DNA of 64,000 nucleotides, taken from Whalleya microplaca (taxonomy: Eukaryota; Ascomycota; Sordariomycetes; Xylariales; Xylariaceae). Under the pieces are notes generated by a model. The model was not told where the DNA came from and ran no database searches. It saw only the letters and a list, made by a program, of their open reading frames with translations. Shown piece after piece: positions 35,967-47,091 of the stretch (its first letter is position 1; the number at the start of each line of letters is the position of its first letter). The stretch lies in the NCBI GenBank assembly GCA_022497155.1, contig MU385776.1:133293-197292 (forward strand), written 5' to 3'. The position numbers were made by a program, and so were the translations under genes.

Positions 35967-36606
35967 TCAAATTTATGAGCATGAAGAATCTTGCTGTGTT
36001 CGTAGCTGCGTAGCATCTCGGATATATCTCTCGAACAGTTTAACTGGAAAGGTGGTCCAAAAATCCCAAGAAATGATTACATCGAGGAGCAATCGTCCTT
36101 CCTGGTCTTTACGAGAGGTCATATGCATCACGGCTACAATATATCAACAAGCTATAACAAGTTGATGGATCGGTATATGAGCTTATATCATACAGATTTT
36201 CATTGATGAGAAAGGATCTGGAAATCTTGTCGTCGCGTTTGAAGATGATGCGGGTGACGCAACGATCGTCCTCTGTTATTCAAGGAGGAGCCACGCATAT
36301 GATGTAATTCAGTCCACATCAGCCACATCCTGGGGTTTGTGCCATTATCGAGGCTCATATCCTCTCGATCATTCATCAAGACAACATTCCGAAATCAAGT
36401 TTTTCCCCTGTACCTTACGCAATATTGAACGTGAGAGATCGAAATGTCTGATGTAAATATACTTCACAGGTGGGTGTTGCGCAAATATATCAAGCGTAGA
36501 ACCAACCCAGCGTCCGACTCCCATCTAGACATGCCGTCGATTGTATCAAGGTAAAACGCTAGCAACAGCAGATTAGGTTTTATTTGATAGCATACCATTC
36601 AACACT
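35967..36606. other. intergenic region
   Basis: It holds the 3' end of the beta-helix gene and the promoter of the small Gln-rich protein. No coding region recognised. Confidence 0.55.
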
Positions 36607-37096
36607 ATGTCTTCCAGCGGATCGGAGAATGAGACGAAGGTAGCCCAGGCTCCCTACGCCGAAAGCGAGTCAGAGCAATCCGTGTCGCCGTCGCCCATCC
36701 GTCGCCGCCGCGGGCGCAAGGGGAAGGGTCGGGTGCAACAGTTGCAAGCTCCGCCAGACCAGCAGCTTCAGCAACCGCAACCGCAGCCCCAGCCCCAGCA
36801 GAATATGATGATGCAGCAGCAGCAACAGCAGCAGTTACAGCAGCAACAACAGGGCGGTGGCGATGCGGGTAAAGACGACACTCTAAAACTGAGGTTGGAT
36901 CTGAACCTCGAGGTCGAGGTTACGTTGAAAGCGCGCATTCATGGCGACTTGACGCTGGCCTTGCTGTAAGTAACTACACTTGCTTACTTGCCTATTTTCT
37001 TACATTCTCTCCTGGCCCGACTATCTTGGATTATTGGACTGCTATCCGTGCATGTGTGTGTGGCATTTGCTGATACGTGTCGACAGGGACTCTTAA
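36607..37096 (+). CDS. small Gln-rich conserved fungal protein
   Basis: Exon 1 36607-36965 and a tiny exon 2 37087-37096 over a 121-bp intron (donor GTAAGT, acceptor CGACAG) give 122 residues ending LALLDS. Without splicing the frame stops at 36969 and ends LALL. The N-terminus is Ser/Glu-rich, followed by a basic patch RRRRGRKGKGR, a long Gln/Pro repeat, then a conserved end beginning LRLDLNLEVEV and continuing LKARIHGDLTLALL. This C-terminal block is typical of a family of small fungal proteins of unknown function. The splice is preferred because the donor is a perfect consensus, but both ends are compatible with the family. Confidence 0.68.
36760..36860. repeat. Gln/Pro coding repeat
   Basis: CAG/CAA-rich sequence encoding alternating Gln-Pro pairs and then a nearly pure Gln run inside the small conserved protein. 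Length variation between isolates is likely. Confidence 0.85.
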
Positions 37097-38444
37097 ATAT
37101 GACTGCTCGAGATGTTATGTTCGAGAAACACGACCGTGGCACAGATGTACCCACGCAATTGTTGGGCAATTGGTTCCATGGCGCCTGGGACTAAAGTGCT
37201 CACTGGTCCGACGTAATACGAGATTGATTCACGCCTACTACAATATAATCTGGGGTTACAGCGTCCCTAGGGCCAGAAGGAGTCTGGCATTGCCACTGAC
37301 ACCACAGGCGTGTTGGGCCGTCTGTGAAGCAGTAATAATAATCATGATATGAGATACGAAGTCCTGTAAAACGATTTGGTACATACATTCAATATACATT
37401 CGCGATAAAGGGGAAAATGGAGGTACTATCCGCGCTCTAGATTAGTTAGACCGCTCTTTTCGAACCATAAATATATAATTTATTCATCGATCCAGATGTC
37501 TGCAGGCTGTGTTGTTACATCGCCAACTATACTCAAAGGTGTCATGTATCCATGTAAGCCCAAAAGAATCCCATCAAGAATTTCATATCAAGTCTTATCT
37601 TATTAGTAGATCATCTCACCTTTATCATTTATTACCCACTACTCGAGGCAAACGTGGCTTCACTCGCAAAAGCTTTGAATTTCAGTATGAATAAAGAGTA
37701 GTCATTCTCGTTCAAGTCAAAATCGTGAGATAGTCGCCAAGTCTTCTCACTCTCGATGCATGACGTAGGCTAATGCAAGTTGGAACGAACTGTGCGGGGC
37801 TTGCGCCCAAGTTGTACTATTCTTTCTGATATGAACATATGTATCTTTTAAACAGTTGGGCGAGAACATGGTGTAGAGAAATGCATTTTCTTGTGATATC
37901 CCTAAGACTTCATGCCCGACCATTGCCCAATCCCCCCACGGCAGTTTTGACATAACCGCCCAAGGCCACCACCCAACCGCACTCCGGGTAAGGGTAATGA
38001 GATCGCGCGATCAAACCTCCAGATGTTAGGCATATGCCGTCTACTTGAACCCTGATTCGAGAGGGAAGTGATAACACACAAAAGTACAATATATGAATAT
38101 GCTCGCTCGCTAGAAATTGAGACAGATCTGCCTCCACCGCAAAACTCCAAAGTCATCCGACAAATGAGACATGTACTAGTCCGTACCAAGAACATTATGG
38201 AACCGCCCTAAAAGACGAATAATGGCCTCCTCCATTGTCCATGCTTTCGATAATATGAAATATCAAAATATCATAACTCGTTTCGTCTCACATGTGAGCG
38301 AGACTCAATACATAATTTGGTTGAACGTATCATCTGATGGGCGACTTAAATTGCGCCTGGTGGCCTCCTAAGGCTAATCTCGTTCGCTCGAAAGCTCAGA
38401 GAAGGAAAACGTTGAGATCATTGGTTGTATTCCAATGGTATAAT
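37097..38444. other. convergent gene-free interval
   Basis: It lies between the end of the Gln-rich gene (plus) and the end of the next gene (minus). AT-rich, with no recognisable coding sequence. Confidence 0.55.
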
Positions 38445-39628
38445 TCAGCGAAACCGTGCCGATGCCGCGGCACTTCGGTCCTGAATTTGCTGTTCGGTTG
38501 AAACGTATAGTCTGTCCAAGTAATCCATGGCGCTTGCATCTTTGAGGATCTTAGCAACTTGGATACCGGCACTGATTAATTGAAGGATATTCCGATCGTC
38601 CTTCAAGGGGCGCGATTGATGCTTTGCGGCATGTCGCATTTCCAGAGAGTTCTCCAAAATGGTAACAAATTGCTTGATTTGTCCGTTGTAAAGAACACGT
38701 GCGGGTATTCGCCTCTTTGTTGCGAGGCGTTTCAGTAAGTAAACCCATTCAGTCCATTCTCGATCTTGGGGGCGCTCAACGGGTCGCATGTCCTGAGTCA
38801 AGGGAATTGGAAACTGATATTTGGCAACGAAGTCGAACGCGCACTGCGAGAGTCGATCGTTCACTTGTGACAGGACACTGTCCTATTCCACGTGGAGTTA
38901 GTAGTCACTCCATCTGATGGGTTTCGGTAGTTTTTTGAGTATGATATGAAGAAAACAAAGGACAAGTCATGTTATGGGAGTACACTGTGCTTCCCAGACT
39001 GACGTGAACGGAGTAAGGAAAGGCTCCGGGTACTGACCTGTTCTTGCACCAAGAGATTGGTAGGGAGATGTGGAAGCTCCCTCTCCTGCATTGCCACATA
39101 GTCTGGCGGCGGCCTTGCTAAAAACTGGTGCGGTCCATCAAATTCATCTCTATTGGAGGGGCGCCGCTGAGGACGACCTTTGCTGCTAGCGCTCTTAGAC
39201 TTTCCCGATGATGCGGCGCCCGCGCCACTGTTGTCCAGGGCATAATCCGAGAGGGGAGATGCAATGATATCATCAACAGAATCTGTCGGAGAGTATCTGC
39301 CTTGAGTATCCCAGCCTTGTGAACTCGCGCTGTGGTACGACCCATAGGCAGCCCCGGAGGTAGATCCGTACGACACAGATGGTGTTCTCGAAGTGTGAAC
39401 GGGCGACGAAGAATATGCAAGATCGTGCCGTCCGACTGGACCACTAGTCCCTACTGTCGACGCATTGGTTGGTAAGTTGTACGATGAACCGGATCCGGGT
39501 AGGTATGCCACACTTCGAAGGCTACTGTTATTCTCATGGTCTACAAAATTGGGGGGATTCTGACATTCGCCCTTACCTTGACCTAGGGTAGCCGCTGTCG
39601 TGCGCGTTACCTGGATACGAAGTGTCAT
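38445..39628 (-). CDS. conserved fungal protein of unknown function
   Basis: Two main exons on the minus strand, 39628-39038 and 38882-38445, with a 155-bp intron, give about 343 residues. The N-terminal two-thirds is Ser/Gly/Tyr-rich and probably disordered. The C-terminal part, from LPHLPTNLLVQEQ through the junction to DRLSQCAFDFVAKYQFPIP, then WVYLLKRLATKRRIPARVLY and LQLISAGIQVAKILKDASAM, is a strongly conserved helical domain seen in many filamentous fungi, with no function I can name. A second, 36-bp GT-AG intron candidate at 39541-39576 is in frame without stops, so the N-terminus may be 12 residues shorter. The ATG at 39628 is the first in frame, but upstream exons are possible. Confidence 0.7.
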
Positions 39629-42600
39629 TGTAAATGACACTTGAGGGAGTCAGCTCGACCGCAATAATGGAAACCGGTATGTTAGTTCAATGATCGCACC
39701 TGCGCGAGGAGTTCCAGGGTCCGTTTGACATTGCAGAAGTTCTGTATACTACTTCCTGCTGGGCCATGTCCTTGGGACTACTTTAGTAGGCAAGATGGGC
39801 ACGCCCGAAAAGCCGAAGAATAAGATATCAGACGAAATAAGGATTGCAATCTGCTCTCGTTGGCAGTTCTCCTCGGCAATGTACACCCGGCTATCCAGAA
39901 TACAAGGCTCCCGGGATATGTCTTCTCCTAACGGGCTCAAGGCCTCCCGGATTCCAAGATCCACGGTCGATGTCCTCTCCTGGATGCACTGGCTGGCTCT
40001 TGAAACGGTGAGAATCCAGATATGTCCTGGTGACCTAGAAAGAACGGGAGTCAAAAGGGCTGGGTGTGTTTCGGCAGCAGTTTCTGGTGACCGAACATAA
40101 ATCCGGATAGGAAGCGACTAGATCATCCTCCAGTATGGATGAAAACCCCGGGGGCAATATTGTTTGTCTTGGCTCTTTACTCTGCCCTAAAGACAGGATC
40201 TTGGTGTAATCGTCTTTTTAGTAGAGCTTCAATCCCGAGATGGAGGATACTTTATGCTATGATATTCCCCATCAAAGTTCGCCACTGTGGGCAGGTAAGT
40301 CGTGTTCGCAGGATAACGAGCCTCGCATAGCAAGGCACTTCCTAGAATAGGGCCAGGGGGTATATCGCCCCAACTCTAACTCAAAATCTGGGGCGGTAAG
40401 CTGCGTGTTTCCAAGGCGGACAACATGAACACTTGGCGCGGTGATTTAGTTACTCAGTGAAGGGTGTATTCTATGCCGTCTCGGGCGTCTATCACCGGTT
40501 CGAGAAGGGGCTGGATTTTCTACCAACCTCAAACTAGGCGAAGATCGACCAGTGACAAAGTCGGATAGAAACGTATGCCAGATCGCAGGCCAGGAAGAAT
40601 TACTGCAGATACTCAGGAGTTCCCTGCCAATAGACGCAAACATTGGACGAAAACCACTCACCATCATCTTGGGACCAGCTATAGTTGGCTCCACTAAAGT
40701 CGTGGGATTGAATAAATGGCTCCAGTCGAATGCACGAAGCCCGATCATAGTAGGGCACCATTGGGCAGCTAACAGCCTCAGTGCTCTCTTCTTGTCATTT
40801 CGTTTTTGCCCAAAGAATTAAAGACATTTTTTGCGTCGGTTGCCGTCTTGAAGTAGTAATAGGCTGGCAATGACTGCAGGGGAACTCCCTGTGGACGAAT
40901 AGCGGTGACGCTTTTGTGTGGAGGGTGTGACCAGATTGGGCAGGAAAAGGAAAGGTATTATTAGACGACAATAGAAGCCCAACTGCGTTGCTGCCCACTC
41001 GCGTCCATCCAACACATTCTACTAAGAGCTTGACCGTGAACAAGCCGGAATAGATTGTTCGTCAGTGAATATTGTAGTATTTCTATAACAGTGTTCATAG
41101 TCGGTGTGAGACCGGTGTAAGTCAGCTTGACAAGCTGTAAAGAAGTGATACGATTACGCGACACGGCGAGTTCGGGTGCCAGAATCTTCGCCAATTTCAT
41201 CTTCACGGCCATGCGTGCTTAACATAGAAAACATTAAGAACCGCGCACAACACGTAAGGTGCGCAGTGCGGCAATGCCACGAAGTTAAGTCGATAGATTG
41301 CTTCACTGAGGACTTTGAGATTGGGGATTGGATATGACGACTGGTGTCGAGGCATAGTCGGAGTAACCATCTCTGATTAGAAAGGTGTGTTAGGTATATT
41401 AGAGTGTGATACGGATGGCGTCTGTGCCACCCATCTACCGTACGCTCGGAGTTCCTCAGGGGCCACTCAGCCCTACAGAAGCTTGGGAGTCTCTCGGCAT
41501 TACAGGCTCCTTCTGGTTATCCACTGGCCTAATGATGAGACAACACCCGTGCCATTATGGAGACAGAATAATCCGTTGTTCGGGATCTTTCAACGAATAA
41601 GCCTATTATTGACTGAAGGGAAATGCGGCTGACATCAGAAAATGCCTCAACACCCTCGCTTGATTTGTAGTTGCAGAAGCTTGATTAGAGCAAGTAGAAC
41701 TTAGGGAAGGCCTTTTTAATCATGGCAGATGAGATCCTATCGATACTAGAAGACAAGATAGGAGGGCACAAGCACAGACAAAAAAGGCAAAGTGAAAGCA
41801 GGTACCAGGTGGTAGTGAGGCATCTAATCGGGACAGTACCCACTTGACATATTCTCCTTTGTTACACGTGGAGTATTGTGTAGACTTGGTGGCTTTAGAG
41901 GGATGGATCATGGGAGTTGTGGGAGTCGAGGGAGTCGAGGGAGTCGAGGGAGTCGAGGGAGTCGAGGTGAAATGTGAAAAGTTGCCAGGTTCTTTTTGGT
42001 GTGGATTACACGTGACACACCCCATAGCCCCTTTTCGTACGTACATACCGTTAGTACATAGCCAGCTGAATCGTATCGGAGATTTTGATCGTGCTGAACC
42101 GATCGAAACCAAACCCGCAACAACCTTACCTTCTCATCTAACAAAGTTGGTTAGTCTTAAACCCCATACTCATATGTAATACATCAATACTACTATATGG
42201 ACACCACATCTCACATAATCATTAGCACGCGTCTCCTGGCCTATATCATGCTTACACACCATGGTTTGATTAATAGCAACGCTTCTGTTGAGCGCTACCA
42301 AGGCGTGTAATGGAATTCGTTTGCCATGGCATGAAGGAAGCATAACCGTCCGTCGTCTCAATTGGGTTAAAGACTTCTTGTCTCGTACGGCCGGCGTATA
42401 ATCATCAGTGTCTTTAATAAGGTTCAAGCTTGTTCAGCCTTTCTCGGATCTTACGGCTGCGCCTCTTCGCTTGATCCTATCTCTTCAGCTGCTAGCCCTT
42501 GCTTCCACCTATGGCTAGCCCTATCACTTGCAGATGGTACAGTGAAGAATGGGGCTGCCGAGAAACACGGTAGTCCGCGATAGAGAGAAGTGATCAATAT

Positions 42601-43130
42601 CAAAGAATGAATGAATTATCAGTTTGAGATCTAGGACAGTCCCAGACGTCATTGGTTGCGGGAAATCATATGGTAAGGGCAGTCCCAACATCTGTCGGAC
42701 TATGGTCTTTGCTGGTACAAGCCTCTATTGCTAGTGAGACTTGGCATGATGGAACAATCTTACGGATAACCTACTACCTAGTTGAACCTGACATAGTCAG
42801 TGGTTACAGTGTCATTAAGCTCGCCGACCCTTGTCAAACGGGCTCAGTTTCCAGTCGATCTTGCACAGCGACACAGCACAATCAGCGGCTGTGGATATTA
42901 TTATAAGTCTGTGCCGCACAAGAACAGGGCCTAGACGTACTTGCTGTGAATGGTATCATACTCAAGGATATGCGCAGTCCGGAGAGCGAAAAATGCGTCT
43001 GCCTGATCGGGTGGTATCATATATTGTGGTCGAAAAGGTCCAACGGGAGATGAGGATCAAAAACTCCCATTTATGATTACGCCAGAAACCAATTCGTACT
43101 ATTCAAGTATTACAGCGTTTCACACCAATT
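39629..43130. other. long gene-free interval
   Basis: About 3.5 kb without a supportable gene. A 101-codon minus-strand frame at 39749-40054 has protein-like composition but no ATG and no recognised family; it might be part of a lost exon. A 9-bp minisatellite is at 41921-41965. The last 100 bases form the leader of the Zn2Cys6 gene at 43131. Confidence 0.5.
41921..41965. repeat. 9-bp minisatellite, five copies
   Basis: Unit GGGAGTCGA repeated five times without error. On the minus strand it reads as a Thr-Pro-Ser repeat in an open frame of about 130 codons (41720-42112), but that frame has no ATG start or family match. Confidence 0.95.
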
Positions 43131-45269
43131 ATGGCTGAGACAAACGTAATGACCCGGCGGCAGCGCCAACGCAAGTTTCATCGGAGGTCGAGGAACGGTT
43201 GTTCCACTTGCAAAGCCAAGCATATACGATGCGATGAGAGAAAACCGCTCTGGTAAGTCACAAAATGCACATCTGTCCGTTCGCATGTTCCGTATAAGGT
43301 ATACGACAGATGCGCTCGCATATTTCTCAAAGCGCTTGCTGCCCGACGCCAACCAACAGCATGTCTCTAGCCCCCTACCCACAGACGCTTCGTTGCGCTG
43401 AACCTGCATTTTGGCCTGCCTGGCCTGCCTTCACCCCATTCCATAGATGGATCTAACGGAAATCCTTTCCGTCAATGCTAACGGCACGGTAGCACATACT
43501 GCCTTCGTCACGGTGGAGAATGTGGCTACCCGGACAGCGATGCTGACTCCACCACGACGGACGTCGAGCATAAGTCCGGATCTGGATCCGAAGAGCCTCC
43601 AGAATCCGCCGAACCGCCAACGAGCTTGGTTGATGCTACCCCAAAGGACCCATTCGTAGGAACCGCCGCCTACGATATGCCCCATAGATCTCGATCTTTG
43701 TTCCAATTATGTGAGTGACGCCGGTTCACCAGATGCGAGCGGATACTTACAGGTGCTGATACCTAGTCACTAATACAAGGGTGTTATACACAACACCTGT
43801 GGAGAGGAGTAGAAATTCGTTTATGTGAGTATAGATAGACCAGGACTACGGGGCGCATTGGAAACTTGCCTAACTGCGACTTTTGCCTGCAGCGTACACA
43901 AAGCCTTAACACATCCTGGATTTTTTCATGCGGCACTGTTAATGACAACCCTCCATTGGGTATGGTCCACTGGCGACGTCGAACATTTTCGAGTACCTTA
44001 CCTGTACCACAAGCTTCAAGCGATACGGTTTGTTACCGAGCAGCTCCGGAATCCAGACACCGCTAGCAATGATGGAACGATCGCGGCCATCTCGAGTCTC
44101 GCCCTGGTTGAGGTACGCGTCCCTATATCACAAGGTCATGCCTGTTCACACTAACAAGCCCTAGAATGCAGTGGGATGCATCCAGGCTGTGTCATCACAC
44201 CTCTGTGGTCTTGCAAAGATCAAAGAGCTGCAAGGCGAAGCGAGACGCCCGAAGAACATGGGACTATTACAAAGGATGATTCTTATGTGCGTCTAATTGC
44301 CAAGTGAGAAGCCAGGGAGAAGACTGATAAGCCATGTAGGGCAACCAAGTGCGTGGCTAGTCGGCCAGTTTTCGATATGGTATGTATTGAAACCAGTCAC
44401 TTTGAGAGCCTGATCATCGGCTTCTATCTTCTGAGCCCCTTTGTCTATAGCGACTAATATTTAGTAGTAAGTAGAATAGCTTTGCTGTCCACTCTGAACA
44501 TCTTGCCCTGGCAGAAGCTAGAGAAATATTATGAAGCTCCCTAGACGGGGAAGGCTCCTGAAGCTAACGAAGGATGCTTCTATACAATAGACTCGACATT
44601 AGCCGTACAAATAACGTGCACCAGTCTATTATCATATCATTACTTAGAGTGGCACTCAGGCCGCTCTATAGTATGTTCACATTGAGCGGCTCAGACGATT
44701 CGGATGAGCCCCTTTCTGAAGTCCTAGCCAAGAAGGCGGCCCATTCTCGAGCAAGTGACAGCAATGTCCTGGCGCCACTTAGATCAGTAGACTGCAGCAG
44801 GTCCGGATTCATAGCCTGCTACTTCTATGTCTACGTAATTATGCGCGAAGATACCGTCGATTCGTTCATACTCAACTGGTTCATCGACCAGCTACTGGCC
44901 GACGTCTCGCGCACCGAGGCGCCAATGCGGAAGGGACTTTACAGCCCGTCTTTGTGGTTTTGGGCGGTGATGTTTGGGGCCTGTGTTACCACGGCAGCCA
45001 AACCCAATGACAGCCTAGAGAGGAGCCAGATGGAGGCAGTGAGAGACGTGTATCTGGACAAAATCAACCTTGCAAGCCAATTCCTACATATAAAGAACTG
45101 GGAAAATGCCAAATCGGTACTGAGGCTTTTCGCTTGGGAGGATGGCTTCGACGGCGAGATGGAGCTGAAAGCCTTGTGGGAAGAGGCGGTCTGGGAAGAG
45201 GAGGGGAAACGGCTGAAATGGCACAACACGGAAACGGTATACTTCCTGAACACGGAGTATTGCTGGTGA
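43131..45269 (+). CDS. Zn2Cys6 transcription factor, model incomplete in the middle
   Basis: Supported exons are 43131-43252, 43493-43710, 43767-43824, 43893-44112, 44165-44286 and 44340-44379, plus a final exon ending at 45269. Introns are 240, 56, 68, 52 and 53 bp. The first splice creates a perfect zinc cluster, CSTCKAKHIRC plus DERKPLCTYC plus LRHGGEC (CX2CX6CX6CX2CX6C), with basic residues before it. The middle exons give HPGFFHAALLMTTLHW and SSLALVENAVGC, and the last exon gives SVDCSRSGFIACYFY and WENAKSVLRLFAWED, typical of the fungal-specific transcription factor domain. Between 44380 and about 44660 the frame is broken and no splice of correct phase was found, so the gene has either an unresolved intron or decay. 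It is probably a nuclear regulator; its targets are unknown. Confidence 0.72.
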
Positions 45270-47091
45270 GCTGGAGGAATGAATATCCTGTACATATGTC
45301 CCCATAGTACCATACACGTACATTGACTAGAAGCGCCGACTGAAATCGTTATGAATCTAGATTCACAGAACATCACGGCGGGCATGCGAGAAGCGTCACA
45401 ATCATGACATTTTGAAGAAACCAGCGAGCCCCGCCTATGCAAACCATCGAATTCGAAGACCACATAGGCCATCGTAGGCTGCTTCGTACATGATCAATTG
45501 AGGGGGCCAGGCATCGTTTTCTTCTTTTTCTTTCTACTCCTCGATGCTAGATATCGTCGATGCAGGATGGTGGAGAGATTCTCAATCACGCACGTTAGCG
45601 TCGACCATGGACATCAATTTCGGCCATTTTCATTGGCAGGTTCTCTTATCCGCCCGCTCGGTGACACGGAGAGGGGGAGACATGCTCAGCACGAAAGCCA
45701 TTGTGTTGGCAAAGGGCGCCAATTGTCATACATGACAACTCAGGCCAAGAAAGACAATGGTCCTCCAATCCAAAGTGTAATTTTTACTGACATGAGAGAG
45801 CAGAGCAAAGCATAGGACAATCGAGAGTCATTACATCGATATCGAGTTCCACATTATTCCGATCTAAAGTTCATCTGAAAAGCTGCAACACTTTGGATGA
45901 TGAAATAGCCGCCGCGTTCGAGAGTTTAAGAGGATGGCAGGCGGTGAATATAATTTCCCGCGACTCCCGCACAAGCAGCAGCGTCGTCAGGACTGAAAAC
46001 CCCGCCCGATCGTAATTGAGCTGGCAGGCTGGCCGTGGTCGTCCAGTCTGATGATTCCTATGCTGCAGTGATGCGTTGGCTCTGCAGCCGTGATCCCCTC
46101 GTCACGGCGCGGCACACTGCATTGATAGGCTGTCGATGACTCTTAGCCGGCCCACAAGGCCTTTGCTGGCCGCGCAGTGGGTTGATATGGTGAGAGGGAA
46201 CAAGACGGACCGAGCCCTGCCAGCCTATCAAGTGGCTATCAAGCCTATCGTAGGCGCAGGAGCGGAAGGGCCAGCACAGTTTTGCAAGACACCAAAGACA
46301 CCAAACATGCGGCCAGTGTGACGGCCAAATTGGAAATGAGCGAGAGAGAGCAGCAAATTCAGGGAATACAGGGGATTTAATAGACAAGTCAGAAAAAGTC
46401 GGCAGGGCTTTGCTGGTGGTGGCCCGTGCTCCGACCCCGCCGTCGAGCCTGGGACGAATCAGTGCCGGAGCCGTGGGGCATCACGACTGACAACTCGCAC
46501 AGCTAGCAGGGATGCCCCCTTGCTCTTCCCTGCCTCTCACATGGCGCTATTTCCCAGCATGGCAGGACACGACAACCGCCATCAAGGGAACGTCCCGGCG
46601 CACCCTGTCGGCGACATCATTTTCTCAAGTGCCTGCCCCGTGCTGCCCCGTCCAATATCCCCTATGGCACACAATAAAACCCGACTGTCCCCTCTCTCTG
46701 CCCAACATCACTCTTTCCCTCCTATTTTCCAGCCCAAGCCCAAGAGATTTCTGCCCAACCGACCCATCAATCCAACATCAGCATCCTATCTTCATTACCC
46801 TATCTCGCCACCGCTCGTCTCAAACCCTATTTTCTTTTTCCACCCAACCCAAATTTACACAGCATCCCCCAAGCAAAAGAGGATACCCATTAGGCCGTGT
46901 TTTGATTCTCGCCGGTTGTTTATCATCCCAGGATCACCACTGTGCAACAATTTGTCGACAACAGAGCTATTATACTACAGTCCAGCTGAGAATCCAGTCT
47001 CACTACTGCTCCGCAAGGACACATTGCCCGTTGTCTGCCACAGGATTCACAGGATCATCCGGAGAGCCACCGCTCATTGCAGCCAGGATCA
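45270..47091. other. upstream region and CT-rich leader of the Con7-like gene
   Basis: No separate gene is supported. From about 46640 to 46920 the plus strand is CT-rich with many CCC and TTT runs, as expected around a fungal transcription start. An open frame from an ATG at 46512 runs 280 codons and overlaps the start of the C2H2 gene in another frame; it has no recognisable domain. Confidence 0.5.

Noticed and set aside
39749..40054. 101-codon minus-strand frame
   Set aside because: No ATG in the frame, no family recognised, and no splice link to the gene at 38445-39628 could be shown.
27613..45269. Secondary-metabolite cluster with two Zn2Cys6 regulators
   Set aside because: No synthase, terpene cyclase, P450 or transporter genes are present between them.
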